DNA of 64,000 nt from Umezawaea tangerina (GTDB taxonomy: Bacteria; Actinomycetota; Actinomycetes; Mycobacteriales; Pseudonocardiaceae), in contig NZ_PVTF01000001.1 in assembly GCF_003002815.1 (NCBI RefSeq), forward strand, positions 806,001-870,000, read 5' to 3'. Both the position numbers and the translations under genes were made by a program. The notes beneath the pieces are model-generated. The model searched no databases and had not been told where the DNA came from. It worked only from the letters and a program-made list of their open reading frames with translations. Numbering within the stretch: the stretch's first letter is position 1; each line of letters begins with the position of its first letter. Of this stretch, positions 33,756 through 41,436 are shown piece after piece.

Positions 33756-34576
33756 CCCAGGATCGCGGGCACCACGACGTCCCAGGACGAGCGGGGCAGC
33801 TCGTGGCCGACACCCGGCAGCGTGACCAGCGTGGCGTCCGGGATCTCGGCGACCAGCGCGTGGGCGTGCGCGAGGTCGAACAGCGGGTCCTCGGTGCCGT
33901 GCAGCACCAGCGTGGGGGCGCGCACCTCGTCCAGCCGCTCCCGCCACGGCTCGCCGCCGGTGACCATCTGGTGGTTGCTCGACGAGCGGAAGCTCGACGT
34001 CCGGTCGAAGTCCCGCTCGACACCGGCCCGCGCGGCCTGCTCGTCGAACTCGCCGAGGGAGAACCAGCGCAGCACGCCGACCACGTGGTCGACGACGGAC
34101 GTCCGGTCCGACCAGTCGGGCTCGGTCAGGCCGGTGAAGAAGGCGACCGCCCCCTCCGAGACCGGCGGCAGGTCGTCCGCGCCCGGCCCGCTGGGGCTGG
34201 TCGCGATCAACGTCAGCGTGGTCACCCGCTCGGGGTGCTCCAGCGCCATGAGCTGCGCGATCCCGCCGCCCATCGAGATGCCCACGACGTGCGCGGACTC
34301 GACGCCCAGCGCGTCGAGCACACCCACGGCGTCGTCGAGGAGGTCGGTGAACCCGTACTCCGGCGCGCCGGGCGGGTAGGTGACCGAGCGGCCGGTGTCG
34401 CGCGAGTCGTAGCGGATGACGAACCGGCCGGTCAGCCGTTCGCAGAACTCCTCTTCCCAGAACGTCATGGGGCTCGCCGAGCCCGCGATGAGCAGCACCG
34501 GTGGGTCAGTCGGCTCGCCGAAGGTCTGCACGCACAGCTCGACACCGTTGACGGGGAGCAGTTTTTCGCCGGTCAT
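33740..34576 (-). CDS. Alpha/beta hydrolase
   Basis: A 278-residue alpha/beta hydrolase from ATG 34576 (an open frame begins 24 bp upstream). The nucleophile elbow is VGISMGGG (about residues 94-101), the acid is the aspartate in LHGTEDPLF and the histidine is in LPGVGHELP. LLIAGSASPMTFWEEEF supplies the oxyanion region. The family includes esterases, haloperoxidase-like enzymes and antibiotic-biosynthesis hydrolases; this one cannot be assigned further. Confidence 0.88.
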   Translation of the reverse strand: MTGEKLLPVNGVELCVQTFGEPTDPPVLLIAGSASPMTFWEEEFCERLTGRFVIRYDSRDTGRSVTYPPGAPEYGFTDLLDDAVGVLDALGVESAHVVGISMGGGIAQLMALEHPERVTTLTLIATSPSGPGADDLPPVSEGAVAFFTGLTEPDWSDRTSVVDHVVGVLRWFSLGEFDEQAARAGVERDFDRTSSFRSSSNHQMVTGGEPWRERLDEVRAPTLVLHGTEDPLFDLAHAHALVAEIPDATLVTLPGVGHELPRSSWDVVVPAILGHSKT

Positions 34577-34653
34577 GGGGGTGAGCGTACGTACCGGCAC
34601 CTGTTTTCGAGGGCATTCGGGCCGGTGGCGCCGGGCGCCACCGGCCGGGGGGC

Positions 34654-35055
34654 TCAGCGGCTGGAGAACCGGATGTGGTTGCCGGACGGGTCGCGGAACG
34701 CGCAGTCGCGCACCCCGTAGGGCTGGTCGATCGGCTCCTGCATGACCTCCGCCCCCGACGCCCTGACCTTCTCGAACGTCCCGTCGAGGTCCGGGGTGGT
34801 GAAGATGAGTCCGGGCAGCGACCCCTTCGCGAGCAGCTCCTTCATCGTCTCCGCGTCCTGGGGCGCCCGCGCCATGCCGACGATCTCCAGCACCACCTCC
34901 ACGTTCGGCTGGTTCGGCGGCCCGACGGAGAGCCAGCGGAACGTGCCGAACATCGTGTCGGTCCGGAGTTCGAGCCCGAGCACGTCGCGGTAGAAGACCA
35001 GGGCCTCGTCCTGGTCGTGGACTTGCAGGAACGTGTGCGAAACCTTGAGATCCAT
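34654..35055 (-). CDS. VOC family (glyoxalase-like) protein
   Basis: A 133-residue single VOC module pair from ATG 35055. It begins VSHTFLQVHDQDEALVFYRD, contains GLELRTDTMFGTFRWLSV and ends AFRDPSGNHIRFSSR, the usual second metal-ligand region. It lies 38 bp downstream of an AraC-type gene on the same strand. AraC-VOC pairs are frequent in actinobacteria, but the substrate is unknown; bleomycin-type binding and dioxygenase roles are both possible for the family. Confidence 0.88.
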   Translation of the reverse strand: MDLKVSHTFLQVHDQDEALVFYRDVLGLELRTDTMFGTFRWLSVGPPNQPNVEVVLEIVGMARAPQDAETMKELLAKGSLPGLIFTTPDLDGTFEKVRASGAEVMQEPIDQPYGVRDCAFRDPSGNHIRFSSR

Positions 35056-35093
35056 GCCGACGACGCTACGACCGGAACCCCCGGCCGCGCTTC

Positions 35094-35486
35094 TCAGATC
35101 CTGCTCGGTCGGGTGACGGCCTTCGCCCAGCACGCGGGCACCCCCGCCGTGTCCCGGTGGTCGCGCGCCCGGTACGCGCTGGGCGACTCGCCCACCAGCT
35201 CGCTGAACCGCGCGCTGAACGACCCGAGCGACGTGCACCCCACCGCCACGCACACCTCGGTCACACTCAGGTCCCCCCGCCGCAACAACGCCTTCGCCCG
35301 CTCGATCCGCCGGGTCATCAGGTAGTTGTAGGGCGTCTCCCCGTACGCCGCCCGGAACTGCCGCGAGAAGTGCGCGGGCGACATCAACGCCTCCCGCGCC
35401 ATCACCGGCACGTCCAACGGCCGCGCGTACTCCCGATCCATCAGGTCCCGCGCCCGCCTCAGGTGGGCAAGGTCTTCGAACGCCAC
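35094..35486 (-). CDS. AraC-family DNA-binding regulator (HTH only)
   Basis: A 130-residue protein from GTG 35486. Only the double HTH of AraC regulators is present: AREALMSPAHFSRQFRAAYG for the first HTH and LSVTEVCVAVGCTSLGSFSA for the second, with RARDHRD near the C-terminus. There is no effector-binding domain, so it resembles the short SoxS/MarA-like type. It probably controls itself and the VOC gene that follows. Confidence 0.87.
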   Translation of the reverse strand: MAFEDLAHLRRARDLMDREYARPLDVPVMAREALMSPAHFSRQFRAAYGETPYNYLMTRRIERAKALLRRGDLSVTEVCVAVGCTSLGSFSARFSELVGESPSAYRARDHRDTAGVPACWAKAVTRPSRI

Positions 35487-35594
35487 ACCCCCAGCATCCC
35501 ACCCGCCACCCCCACCCGACACCGTCTTCCGCCCCACCTGCCGCCCAACCCCGGCTCACCCAGCCCCGGCGCACCCTCCGAACTCACCCTCCGA

Positions 35595-35655
35595 GAACTG
35601 TCGTACCCCCTCCGTACTCTCGGATTCGGGGGGGCCTCACAACAGGAGGACCCCT
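35595..35655. repeat. Intergenic repeat family, copy A
   Basis: About 60 bp beginning GAACTGTCGTACCCCCTCCG, with core CTCGGATTCGGGGGG and a tail ending CCCCTGCCAGG. It is repeated at 35773-35833 at a 178-bp offset, and in degenerate form at about 35958-36013. It lies in the 631-bp gap 35487-36117, which holds no credible gene. Confidence 0.75.
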
Positions 35656-35772
35656 GCCAGGGCGCGACCAAGCCACAGCACACCTGCTGTCCACCGCCCC
35701 CAGCTCTGAAAACCAGCCTCGCGGCCAGCCGCTGGAACCGGCTCCGACGTCGGCCGTCGAACCAGGACCCGA

Positions 35773-35833
35773 AAACTGTCGTACCCCGTCCGTACCCTCG
35801 GATTCGGGGGGCCTTCACGACCGGAGTACCCCT
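35773..35833. repeat. Intergenic repeat family, copy B
   Basis: This copy begins AAACTGTCGTACCCCGTCCG, carries the core CCCTCGGATTCGGGGGG and ends GTACCCCTGCGCAG. Differences from copy A are mostly single bases. The third copy near 35958-36013 keeps GTCGCACCCC and CCCTCGAATC. Confidence 0.75.
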
Positions 35834-36117
35834 GCGCAGCCTGGGCCGAGGCCTCCGAGCAGCCGCCGCCCACTCCCGCCCCGCGCCGATCACCAGCAGC
35901 CCGACCCTGGCCCGCCCCCACCACCAGACCCACCGCTCAACCCCTGCGCTCGACCCCGAAGCCGTCGCACCCCACCCGCACCCTCGAATCCAGGCCCTCA
36001 GCACCCCGCGCAGCCCACCCAACCCCAGCCACCCAGGGCCCTCACCCCCAACAGCCCGCCGGTTCCCTATCACCGCACCCCGAGATCACCGCACCGCCGA
36101 GTTGCTAGGTTCGCCCC

Positions 36118-36807
36118 GTGACGCCACCAGACGACGACTTCCAGCGCGCACGCCGCCCCGAGCAGGTCCGGGCGCGGCGGACGGCGATCCTGGAGACCGC
36201 GTCGGCCATGCTGCGCGAACGCCCGGTCGCCGAGATCAGCCTGCGCGAGCTGAGCGACCGCGTCGGCCTGGCGAAGTCGAACGTGCTGCGCTACTTCGAC
36301 AGCCGCGAGGCGATCTTCCTGGAGATCCTGGACCACACCTGGCGGGAGTGGCTCGACGTCATCGACGCCGAGCTGCGCGACCTGGCCGCACCCGAGCCGA
36401 CCACCGCCTACGCCCGCGAGACGGCGGTGGCGACGACCATCGCGACCTCGCTGACCCGCCAGCCCCTGCTGTGCGAGCTGATCAGCAACACCATGGCCGT
36501 GCTGGAGCGCAACATCTCCGTCGAGTTCGCCCGCGTGTTCAAGCGGCGCGTGGTCGACAACTCGAACCGGCTCGCCGACCTGGTCGCCCGCGAGGTGCCC
36601 GACCTGGGCGAGGCCAAGGTGCGGCACTTCTCGGGTGCGGTGTTCGTGCTGGTGGCGGGTTTGTGGCCGTGTGCGAACCCGACGGACGCGGTCGCGACGG
36701 CCATGGCGGAGCTGGGTCTGCCGCCCGCCGGGCGGATGTTCGTGGACGGCCTGGTGGACGGGCTCGTCCACCAGCTCATCGGCCTGAGCGCAGCACCAGG
36801 ACGCTGA
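36118..36807 (+). CDS. TetR-family transcriptional regulator
   Basis: A 229-residue TetR regulator with a GTG start. The N-terminal HTH reads ILETASAMLRERPVAEISLR and ELSDRVGLAKSNVLRYFDSR, the standard TetR helix-turn-helix, followed by an all-helical ligand domain of the TetR_C-like type. The ligand and target are unknown. Its 3' end overlaps the convergent phosphoesterase gene by 32 bp. Confidence 0.9.
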   Translation: MTPPDDDFQRARRPEQVRARRTAILETASAMLRERPVAEISLRELSDRVGLAKSNVLRYFDSREAIFLEILDHTWREWLDVIDAELRDLAAPEPTTAYARETAVATTIATSLTRQPLLCELISNTMAVLERNISVEFARVFKRRVVDNSNRLADLVAREVPDLGEAKVRHFSGAVFVLVAGLWPCANPTDAVATAMAELGLPPAGRMFVDGLVDGLVHQLIGLSAAPGR

Positions 36808-37906
36808 TCTCGCTGGGCGCGAACACCCGGAACGGCGGACCCCAGAACCCCGAGCCGCGGCTGGTGTAGAGCTGGGTGCGCTCGCCGTGCGAGCTGAGCC
36901 CGTGCAGCACGGGCTGGTCGACCCGCACGAGGTAGTGGAACGGCCAGATCTGGCCGCCGTGCGTGTGCCCGGACAGCTGGAGGTCCACCCCCGCCCGCAC
37001 GGCCACCGGGACCTGCTTGGGCTGGTGCGCCAGCAGCACGACCGGGTCGTCCGGGTCGACGCCCGCCAGCGCGGCCTCGATGTCGGGCCCGTGCCCGGTC
37101 AACGTGGACCCGGTCCCGGTCGGGTCGTCGATACCGGCGAACACCAGCCGGTCGCCGCCGCGCTCCACGACCCGGTGCCGGTTGTGCATCGGGTCCCAGC
37201 CCAGGCCCTCCATGTGGTCGAGCCAGCCCTGCGCCTCGTTGTAGTACTCGTGGTTGCCGGTGATGTAGAGCTTCGCCTCGGTGGCGCGCACGGTGCCGAG
37301 CGGGTCGACCTGCCCGCGCCGCTGCACGACCATGCCGTCGGCCAGGTCGCCGGTGTGGCACACGACGTCGGCGTCCAGCTCGTTGATCGCCGCGGCGAGC
37401 CCGATGGACCACCGGGTGCGCTCCAACGGCCCGTAGTGGGTGTCGGTGATGACGACGACCCGCAGCCCGTCGAGCCCGCGGCCCAGCCGGGGGAGCACCA
37501 CCTCCGTGGTCCTGACCCGCGGCACCCGCATGGCCTCGACGTAGCCGTAGACCAGCAGCGCGACCGTGACCACCAGGACGAACGCGGCCACGATCCGCGC
37601 CCGGTCGGGGTTCTGCACACCCGCCAGCGCCAGCACGAGCCGCAGCACGTGGCCGATCAGCGTCCAGACGAACAGCACCCAGATCGCGCCCAGCGTCGTG
37701 TCGGCGATCTTGGACGCCCAGTCCACGTGGTGGCGGCCATGCCCCCGCACCATCAGGAACGGGAAGCCGACCAGCGCCACGGCGAACAGCACCGTGCCGA
37801 CGACGACCACCGCGGTCGGCCAGTCCGGCCCGACCGCCACCAGCGCCGCCCACGGCACCCCGAACAGCAGTGCCAACACCAGGACGAGCACGAGCCCTCG
37901 GCGCAT
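36776..37906 (-). CDS. Membrane-anchored metallophosphoesterase
   Basis: A 376-residue protein. Start ATG 37906 is chosen because GGAGG lies about 7 bases upstream; ATG 37930 is an alternative. Four hydrophobic helices fill residues 1-135 (LVLVLVLALLFGVPWAALVA and following). The calcineurin-like catalytic domain then shows all metal motifs: VITDTHYG, CHTGDLADG, ITGNHEYYN, VLLAHQPK and LSGHTHGGQ. The domain is expected on the cytoplasmic or external face next to the membrane; substrates in this family range from UDP-sugars to phospholipids. It is convergent with the TetR gene. Confidence 0.9.
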   Translation of the reverse strand: MRRGLVLVLVLALLFGVPWAALVAVGPDWPTAVVVVGTVLFAVALVGFPFLMVRGHGRHHVDWASKIADTTLGAIWVLFVWTLIGHVLRLVLALAGVQNPDRARIVAAFVLVVTVALLVYGYVEAMRVPRVRTTEVVLPRLGRGLDGLRVVVITDTHYGPLERTRWSIGLAAAINELDADVVCHTGDLADGMVVQRRGQVDPLGTVRATEAKLYITGNHEYYNEAQGWLDHMEGLGWDPMHNRHRVVERGGDRLVFAGIDDPTGTGSTLTGHGPDIEAALAGVDPDDPVVLLAHQPKQVPVAVRAGVDLQLSGHTHGGQIWPFHYLVRVDQPVLHGLSSHGERTQLYTSRGSGFWGPPFRVFAPSEISVLVLRSGR

Positions 37907-38182
37907 CAGCTGCCTCCGGTTGTAGGACATCCACCTGGCGCCAACGGTACGGAAGCGCTCCCACGGCCGCTCACGGCGCCGTGGGGGCCCGTTGCCGGGT
38001 GTTCCAGGACGCGTGTCGGACGGCGTGGTTGCCCGCCACTTCCGGCGGGCGTCCACCGGGGTGGTCCGGCGGGTGGTGAACCGGGGTGGTCCGCCCTCCG
38101 TACTACTCGTCGTGGATCCGGAGAACACGCAGGTAACAGCGATCTTGGGCCGTTCGGGGAAGTTGGCACCCTCTGTGAGCGC

Positions 38183-38228
38183 ACCGGGGGTAAACGTGAT
38201 GAGCGTCACCTATAGGTGGTCCCCCGGT
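38183..38228 (+). promoter_or_regulatory. Compact three-way-junction-like inverted repeats upstream of the transglycosylase gene
   Basis: The outer stem ACCGGGGG/CCCCCGGT is perfect. Inside it are a hairpin GTGA-TGAGCG-TCAC and the palindrome CACCTATAGGTG. It lies in the 470-bp gap between the phosphoesterase and transglycosylase genes, about 150 bp before the latter. The TATAGG core could be a -10 element inside an operator. I did not see the conserved boxes of the c-di-AMP (ydaO) riboswitch that often precedes such genes. The rest of the gap contains CCGGGGTGGTCC-like short repeats near 38055-38095. Confidence 0.5.
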
Positions 38229-38376
38229 TGCCTTCGGCAGTGACATCACGTTACGTTCCCGGCCGCAGGTCACGGTTCGGTCACTGAATGGACTCGGAGT
38301 TCGCCCCCGAAGCGGCTCCCCCTGGATCCCCCGCCAGGCGTCCTCGACCGGGCTCCCCGACGCAGGAGGATCACCC

Positions 38377-39204
38377 TTGGCTCGGCATGGAAAGGCCACT
38401 GGCGGCACCGTGTACACGGTCGCTGTCCAGCAGGCGGCAGCAGAGGCGAAGAAGAAGCCCCGGCGTGCCTCGCACCGCGTGGAGAGCGACTGGGCCCCGT
38501 TGGGCACCAAGGTCTCCGCGTTCGTCGTCGCCGCGGGCGTGCTCGCCGGAGCCGCCGCCGCCGCGAACGCGATGACCAAGTCCGCTTCGGTGAACCCCGA
38601 GAACGGCGCCATGGACTTCTCGTCCGGCTCCTCCGGGATCCACGCGCAGACCGCGTCCTCGAAGACCGTGCACATCGCCAACCCGGCCGCCGAGGTCGGC
38701 AGGCTCCTCCAGCTGGAGAAGCGCCCCGCCATCGGGTACTTCCAGCAGGCCGGGAAGCACGCGGCGGACACCGTCGAGAACAACCGCAAGGCCGAAGAGG
38801 CCCGCCTGGCCCGCGAGAAGGCCGACGCCGGGAAGTCCCCGCACCAGCGCGAGGTCGAGGGCTGGATCCGCGAGGCCATCGCCATCCTGGCGGCCAACGG
38901 CACCGCGATCGACGAGAGCAGCGTCGACGAGATCTACACGATCATCCAGAAGGAGTCGAACGGCAATCCCAACGCCGTCAACAACTGGGACTCCAACGCC
39001 GCCAAGGGCACGCCGTCGAAGGGTCTCATGCAGACCATCGACTCCACCTTCATGGCCCACGCCCTGCCCGGCCACTACGACATCTTCAACCCGGTGGACA
39101 ACATCATCGCCGGCGTCCGCTACACCTACGACCGCTACGGCGGCTTCGAGAACCACCCCGGCCTCAAGTCCATCAACGTCGGTGGCGGCTACCAGGGGTA
39201 CTGA
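38377..39204 (+). CDS. Secreted lytic transglycosylase (SLT domain)
   Basis: A 275-residue exported protein. The TTG start at 38377 is supported by AGGAGG seven bases upstream. A basic N-terminus precedes a hydrophobic segment (VSAFVVAAGVLAGAAAAANA, about 46-65). A charged helical stretch (about 125-150) follows, then the SLT fold from about 165: IYTIIQKESNGNPNAVNNWD with the catalytic glutamate, SKGLMQTIDSTFMAHAL, and NIIAGVRYTYDRYGGFE. Such proteins cleave peptidoglycan glycan strands between MurNAc and GlcNAc in growth or resuscitation. A hairpin terminator follows at 39218-39241. Confidence 0.9.
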   Translation: MARHGKATGGTVYTVAVQQAAAEAKKKPRRASHRVESDWAPLGTKVSAFVVAAGVLAGAAAAANAMTKSASVNPENGAMDFSSGSSGIHAQTASSKTVHIANPAAEVGRLLQLEKRPAIGYFQQAGKHAADTVENNRKAEEARLAREKADAGKSPHQREVEGWIREAIAILAANGTAIDESSVDEIYTIIQKESNGNPNAVNNWDSNAAKGTPSKGLMQTIDSTFMAHALPGHYDIFNPVDNIIAGVRYTYDRYGGFENHPGLKSINVGGGYQGY

Positions 39205-39217
39205 GCTCCTCGGCCGA

Positions 39218-39241
39218 GGGCGTGCGGTCCACCGCACGCCC
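39218..39241 (+). terminator. Terminator of the transglycosylase gene
   Basis: GGGCGTGCGG and CCGCACGCCC form a perfect 10-bp stem with a four-base loop, 14 bp after the stop codon. Confidence 0.75.
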
Positions 39242-39276
39242 TTCGCCATGTCCGGCCCCGGTTGTAGGTTGCCCCC

Positions 39277-39648
39277 ATGACGCCGAAGCTGACCCTGGCC
39301 GGAGTCGTCCTGGGCACCGACGACGTACCGGGCCTGACCGCCTTCTACCGCCGCCTGCTCGGCTGGCGGCAGGGTGCCGACGAACCGGAATGGGCCACCC
39401 TGCGCCCGCCCGACGGCGGCACCGGCCTCTCGTTCCAGTTCGAGGCCCACCACACCCGCCCCACCTGGCCCGCCGGACCGGGCGACCAGCAGATGATGGT
39501 CCACCTCGACATCCACGTCGACGACCTCGACACCGCCGGCGCCCACGCCACCGCCGCGGGCGCCACCCTCGCCGACTTCCAACCCCAGGCAGGCGTCCGC
39601 GTCTACCTGGACCCCTCCGGCCACCCGTTCTGCCTCTTCACCGTCTGA
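39277..39648 (+). CDS. VOC family (glyoxalase-like) protein
   Basis: A 123-residue VOC protein. LAGVVLGTDDVPGLTAFYRR is the first module and MVHLDIHVDDLDTAGAHATA the second, ending VYLDPSGHPFCLFTV. The GHPFCL end is typical of the family's metal-ligand strand. It stands alone between the terminator at 39241 and the convergent DUF4352-like gene, whose stop lies 1 bp away. The substrate is unknown. Confidence 0.87.
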   Translation: MTPKLTLAGVVLGTDDVPGLTAFYRRLLGWRQGADEPEWATLRPPDGGTGLSFQFEAHHTRPTWPAGPGDQQMMVHLDIHVDDLDTAGAHATAAGATLADFQPQAGVRVYLDPSGHPFCLFTV

Positions 39649-39649
39649 C

Positions 39650-40426
39650 TCACGCCGGGCCGGTGAAAACGGCTTTGTCGGAGGAGAAACCGGGTTGCAG
39701 CACGATCTGCATCTCACCGGGCTGGGCGCCGACGGAATAGGCCTTGTCGTAGGTGTAGGTCTTTCCCGGCATCACCGTGCCGGACTCGAAACTGCCGCCG
39801 CATTCGCCGCTGGAGTCGAAAACGCTTTCGGCTTTCCGGCCGTCGAACTGCGCGTCGCCGCCGATGGACAGCATCGCCGTCTCGAACGGCTTGTCCGTGC
39901 CGTTGGTGATGACGATCGTGAACTTCACCGCGCGGACGACACCCTGCGACACCGCGTACTTGCCCGGCTCGCACGGCACGGGCGCGGCGACGTCGACCGC
40001 CAAGCCGTCCTTCCACGTGTACCGCTTGCCCCACGTGGGCGACTCCGCCGCGGCGGGCGCCTGGGCGGCGGCCGGCTTGTCGGTGCCGCTGCTGCTGACC
40101 TGGCCCTGGTTGGTCGTCCCGTCGAACAGGGCGTCCAGCTCCTCGACCGCCTTCTTCTGCACGGACACGGTGATCGCCACCCCCGCGACGCACACGGCGA
40201 CGCCGATGATCGCGAGGACCTTCCTGCTGCCGAAGACTGCGATCACACCGAGGATGATGCCGACGCCCGCGACGACCGCGGTGAGGTTGTTCAGGATGAT
40301 GATCGGGGATCCGACCACGCCCACGATCCCGAGGATGAGCGCGGTCCAGGCGAGTGCGCCGAACTTCGTCTTCGCGGGCGGCGCGGGCGGCGTCGGATAC
40401 GGCGCCTGCGGTTGTGGATAGGTCAT
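39650..40426 (-). CDS. DUF4352-like membrane-anchored protein
   Basis: A 258-residue protein from ATG 40426, which has AGGGAGA upstream (the frame opens at 40453). A Pro/Tyr-rich cytoplasmic head (TYPQPQAPYPTPPAPP) precedes two or three hydrophobic segments (LGIVGVVGSPIIILNNLTAV, VLAIIGVAVCVAGVAITVSV). A linker rich in Ser/Ala leads to an extracellular beta-sandwich resembling DUF4352/telomeric repeat-like domains (AVKFTIVITNGTDKPFETAM, ending in ADKAVF-like strands). The role is unknown; the layout suggests surface sensing or binding. Confidence 0.7.
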   Translation of the reverse strand: MTYPQPQAPYPTPPAPPAKTKFGALAWTALILGIVGVVGSPIIILNNLTAVVAGVGIILGVIAVFGSRKVLAIIGVAVCVAGVAITVSVQKKAVEELDALFDGTTNQGQVSSSGTDKPAAAQAPAAAESPTWGKRYTWKDGLAVDVAAPVPCEPGKYAVSQGVVRAVKFTIVITNGTDKPFETAMLSIGGDAQFDGRKAESVFDSSGECGGSFESGTVMPGKTYTYDKAYSVGAQPGEMQIVLQPGFSSDKAVFTGPA

Positions 40427-40646
40427 TTTTCGTCTCCCTGGTGGATGCCTCACATTCTGAGTCGCGGTTCGCCGCCGTCTTGTTAACCCCCGAATGTCAC
40501 GGTTCGACCGTCAACGTCGGGAAATTCCGGAACGTAACGACGTGCGCCGCCGAACCGATGGGATACCGATGGTTTTTCCATAGTTACGTTATACAAATAC
40601 GATCGGCGAACCGGAATTCGAGTCCTTTTCGCAGCCCGCGGACGCC

Positions 40647-41399
40647 CTACGACGTCAGCTGGTACCCCGAGTGCGCCGAGAAGTCCGCCGTCAACGCGAA
40701 CCGGTCCCCCCGCACCACCGTGTGCCGCCACTCCACCGGCCGTTCCCGGCTCCGCCCCAGCCGGTTGATCGAGAACACCGCGGCCCCCGCCGGGCAGTCC
40801 AAGCGGGCCCGTTCCGCCGCCGAGGGCACCACCGCGTGGATGTCCTCGTGCCCGTGGTCCAGTCGCAGCCCCGTGCGGGCCAGGAGCTCGGCGTACAGGC
40901 TGGTGTTGGTGAAGTCGGCGTCGAGCAGCGGGGCCGCCAGGTCGGCGGGGAGCCAGACGCGGTCGAGCGCCAGCGGTTCGCCGCCCGCGAGCCGCAGCCG
41001 TTCCAGGTACACCAGCGGCGAGGAGGCCTCCAGGTCCAGCCTGGTCGCGACGACGCCGTCCGCACGCACGTCCAGGGCCCGCACGACGCTGCGCTGCTCC
41101 AGCCCGGCCGCCGACACGGACGCGAACAGGCTGTACAGCGCGCCCATCGGCTGGTGGATCTCCGGGGGCGGGGCGACGCGGGGCTGGCGGCCGCGTTCGG
41201 CGACGACGACGCCGTCGGCGCGCAGCCTGCTCAACGCCTGCCGCACGGTGTGCCTGCTGACGCCGTAGTCCTCGACCAGCGCCATCTCGCCGGGGAACTG
41301 GTCGGTGAACTCGCCGGAGCCCATGCGCGCCAGCAGCTCCTGCTGCAGCTGCCGCCACAGCGGGGTCGGCGCGGCGCGGTCGAGCGCGCGTGCGGCCAC
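40647..41399 (-). CDS. GntR-family regulator (HutC/UTRA type)
   Basis: A 250-residue regulator from GTG 41399, preceded by GGGGAGGTGAC. The N-terminal winged helix is TPLWRQLQQELLARMGSGEF and YGVSRHTVRQALSRLRADG; the C-terminal UTRA domain contains PLVYLERLRLAGGEPLALDR and EWRHTVVRGDRFALTADFSA. UTRA regulators bind sugars, amino-acid derivatives or related ligands. The stop of the SARP gene lies 37 bp upstream on the same strand, so it may be the second gene of that operon. The 220-bp gap downstream is AT-rich and holds the DUF4352 promoter. Confidence 0.88.
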   Translation of the reverse strand: MAARALDRAAPTPLWRQLQQELLARMGSGEFTDQFPGEMALVEDYGVSRHTVRQALSRLRADGVVVAERGRQPRVAPPPEIHQPMGALYSLFASVSAAGLEQRSVVRALDVRADGVVATRLDLEASSPLVYLERLRLAGGEPLALDRVWLPADLAAPLLDADFTNTSLYAELLARTGLRLDHGHEDIHAVVPSAAERARLDCPAGAAVFSINRLGRSRERPVEWRHTVVRGDRFALTADFSAHSGYQLTS

Positions 41400-41436
41400 G
41401 TCACCTCCCCGGCTGTCGCTGCCGAACGCTACCGCC

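Noticed and set aside
38229-38376. c-di-AMP (ydaO) riboswitch before the lytic transglycosylase gene
   Set aside because: The conserved boxes of that riboswitch are not visible in the leader.
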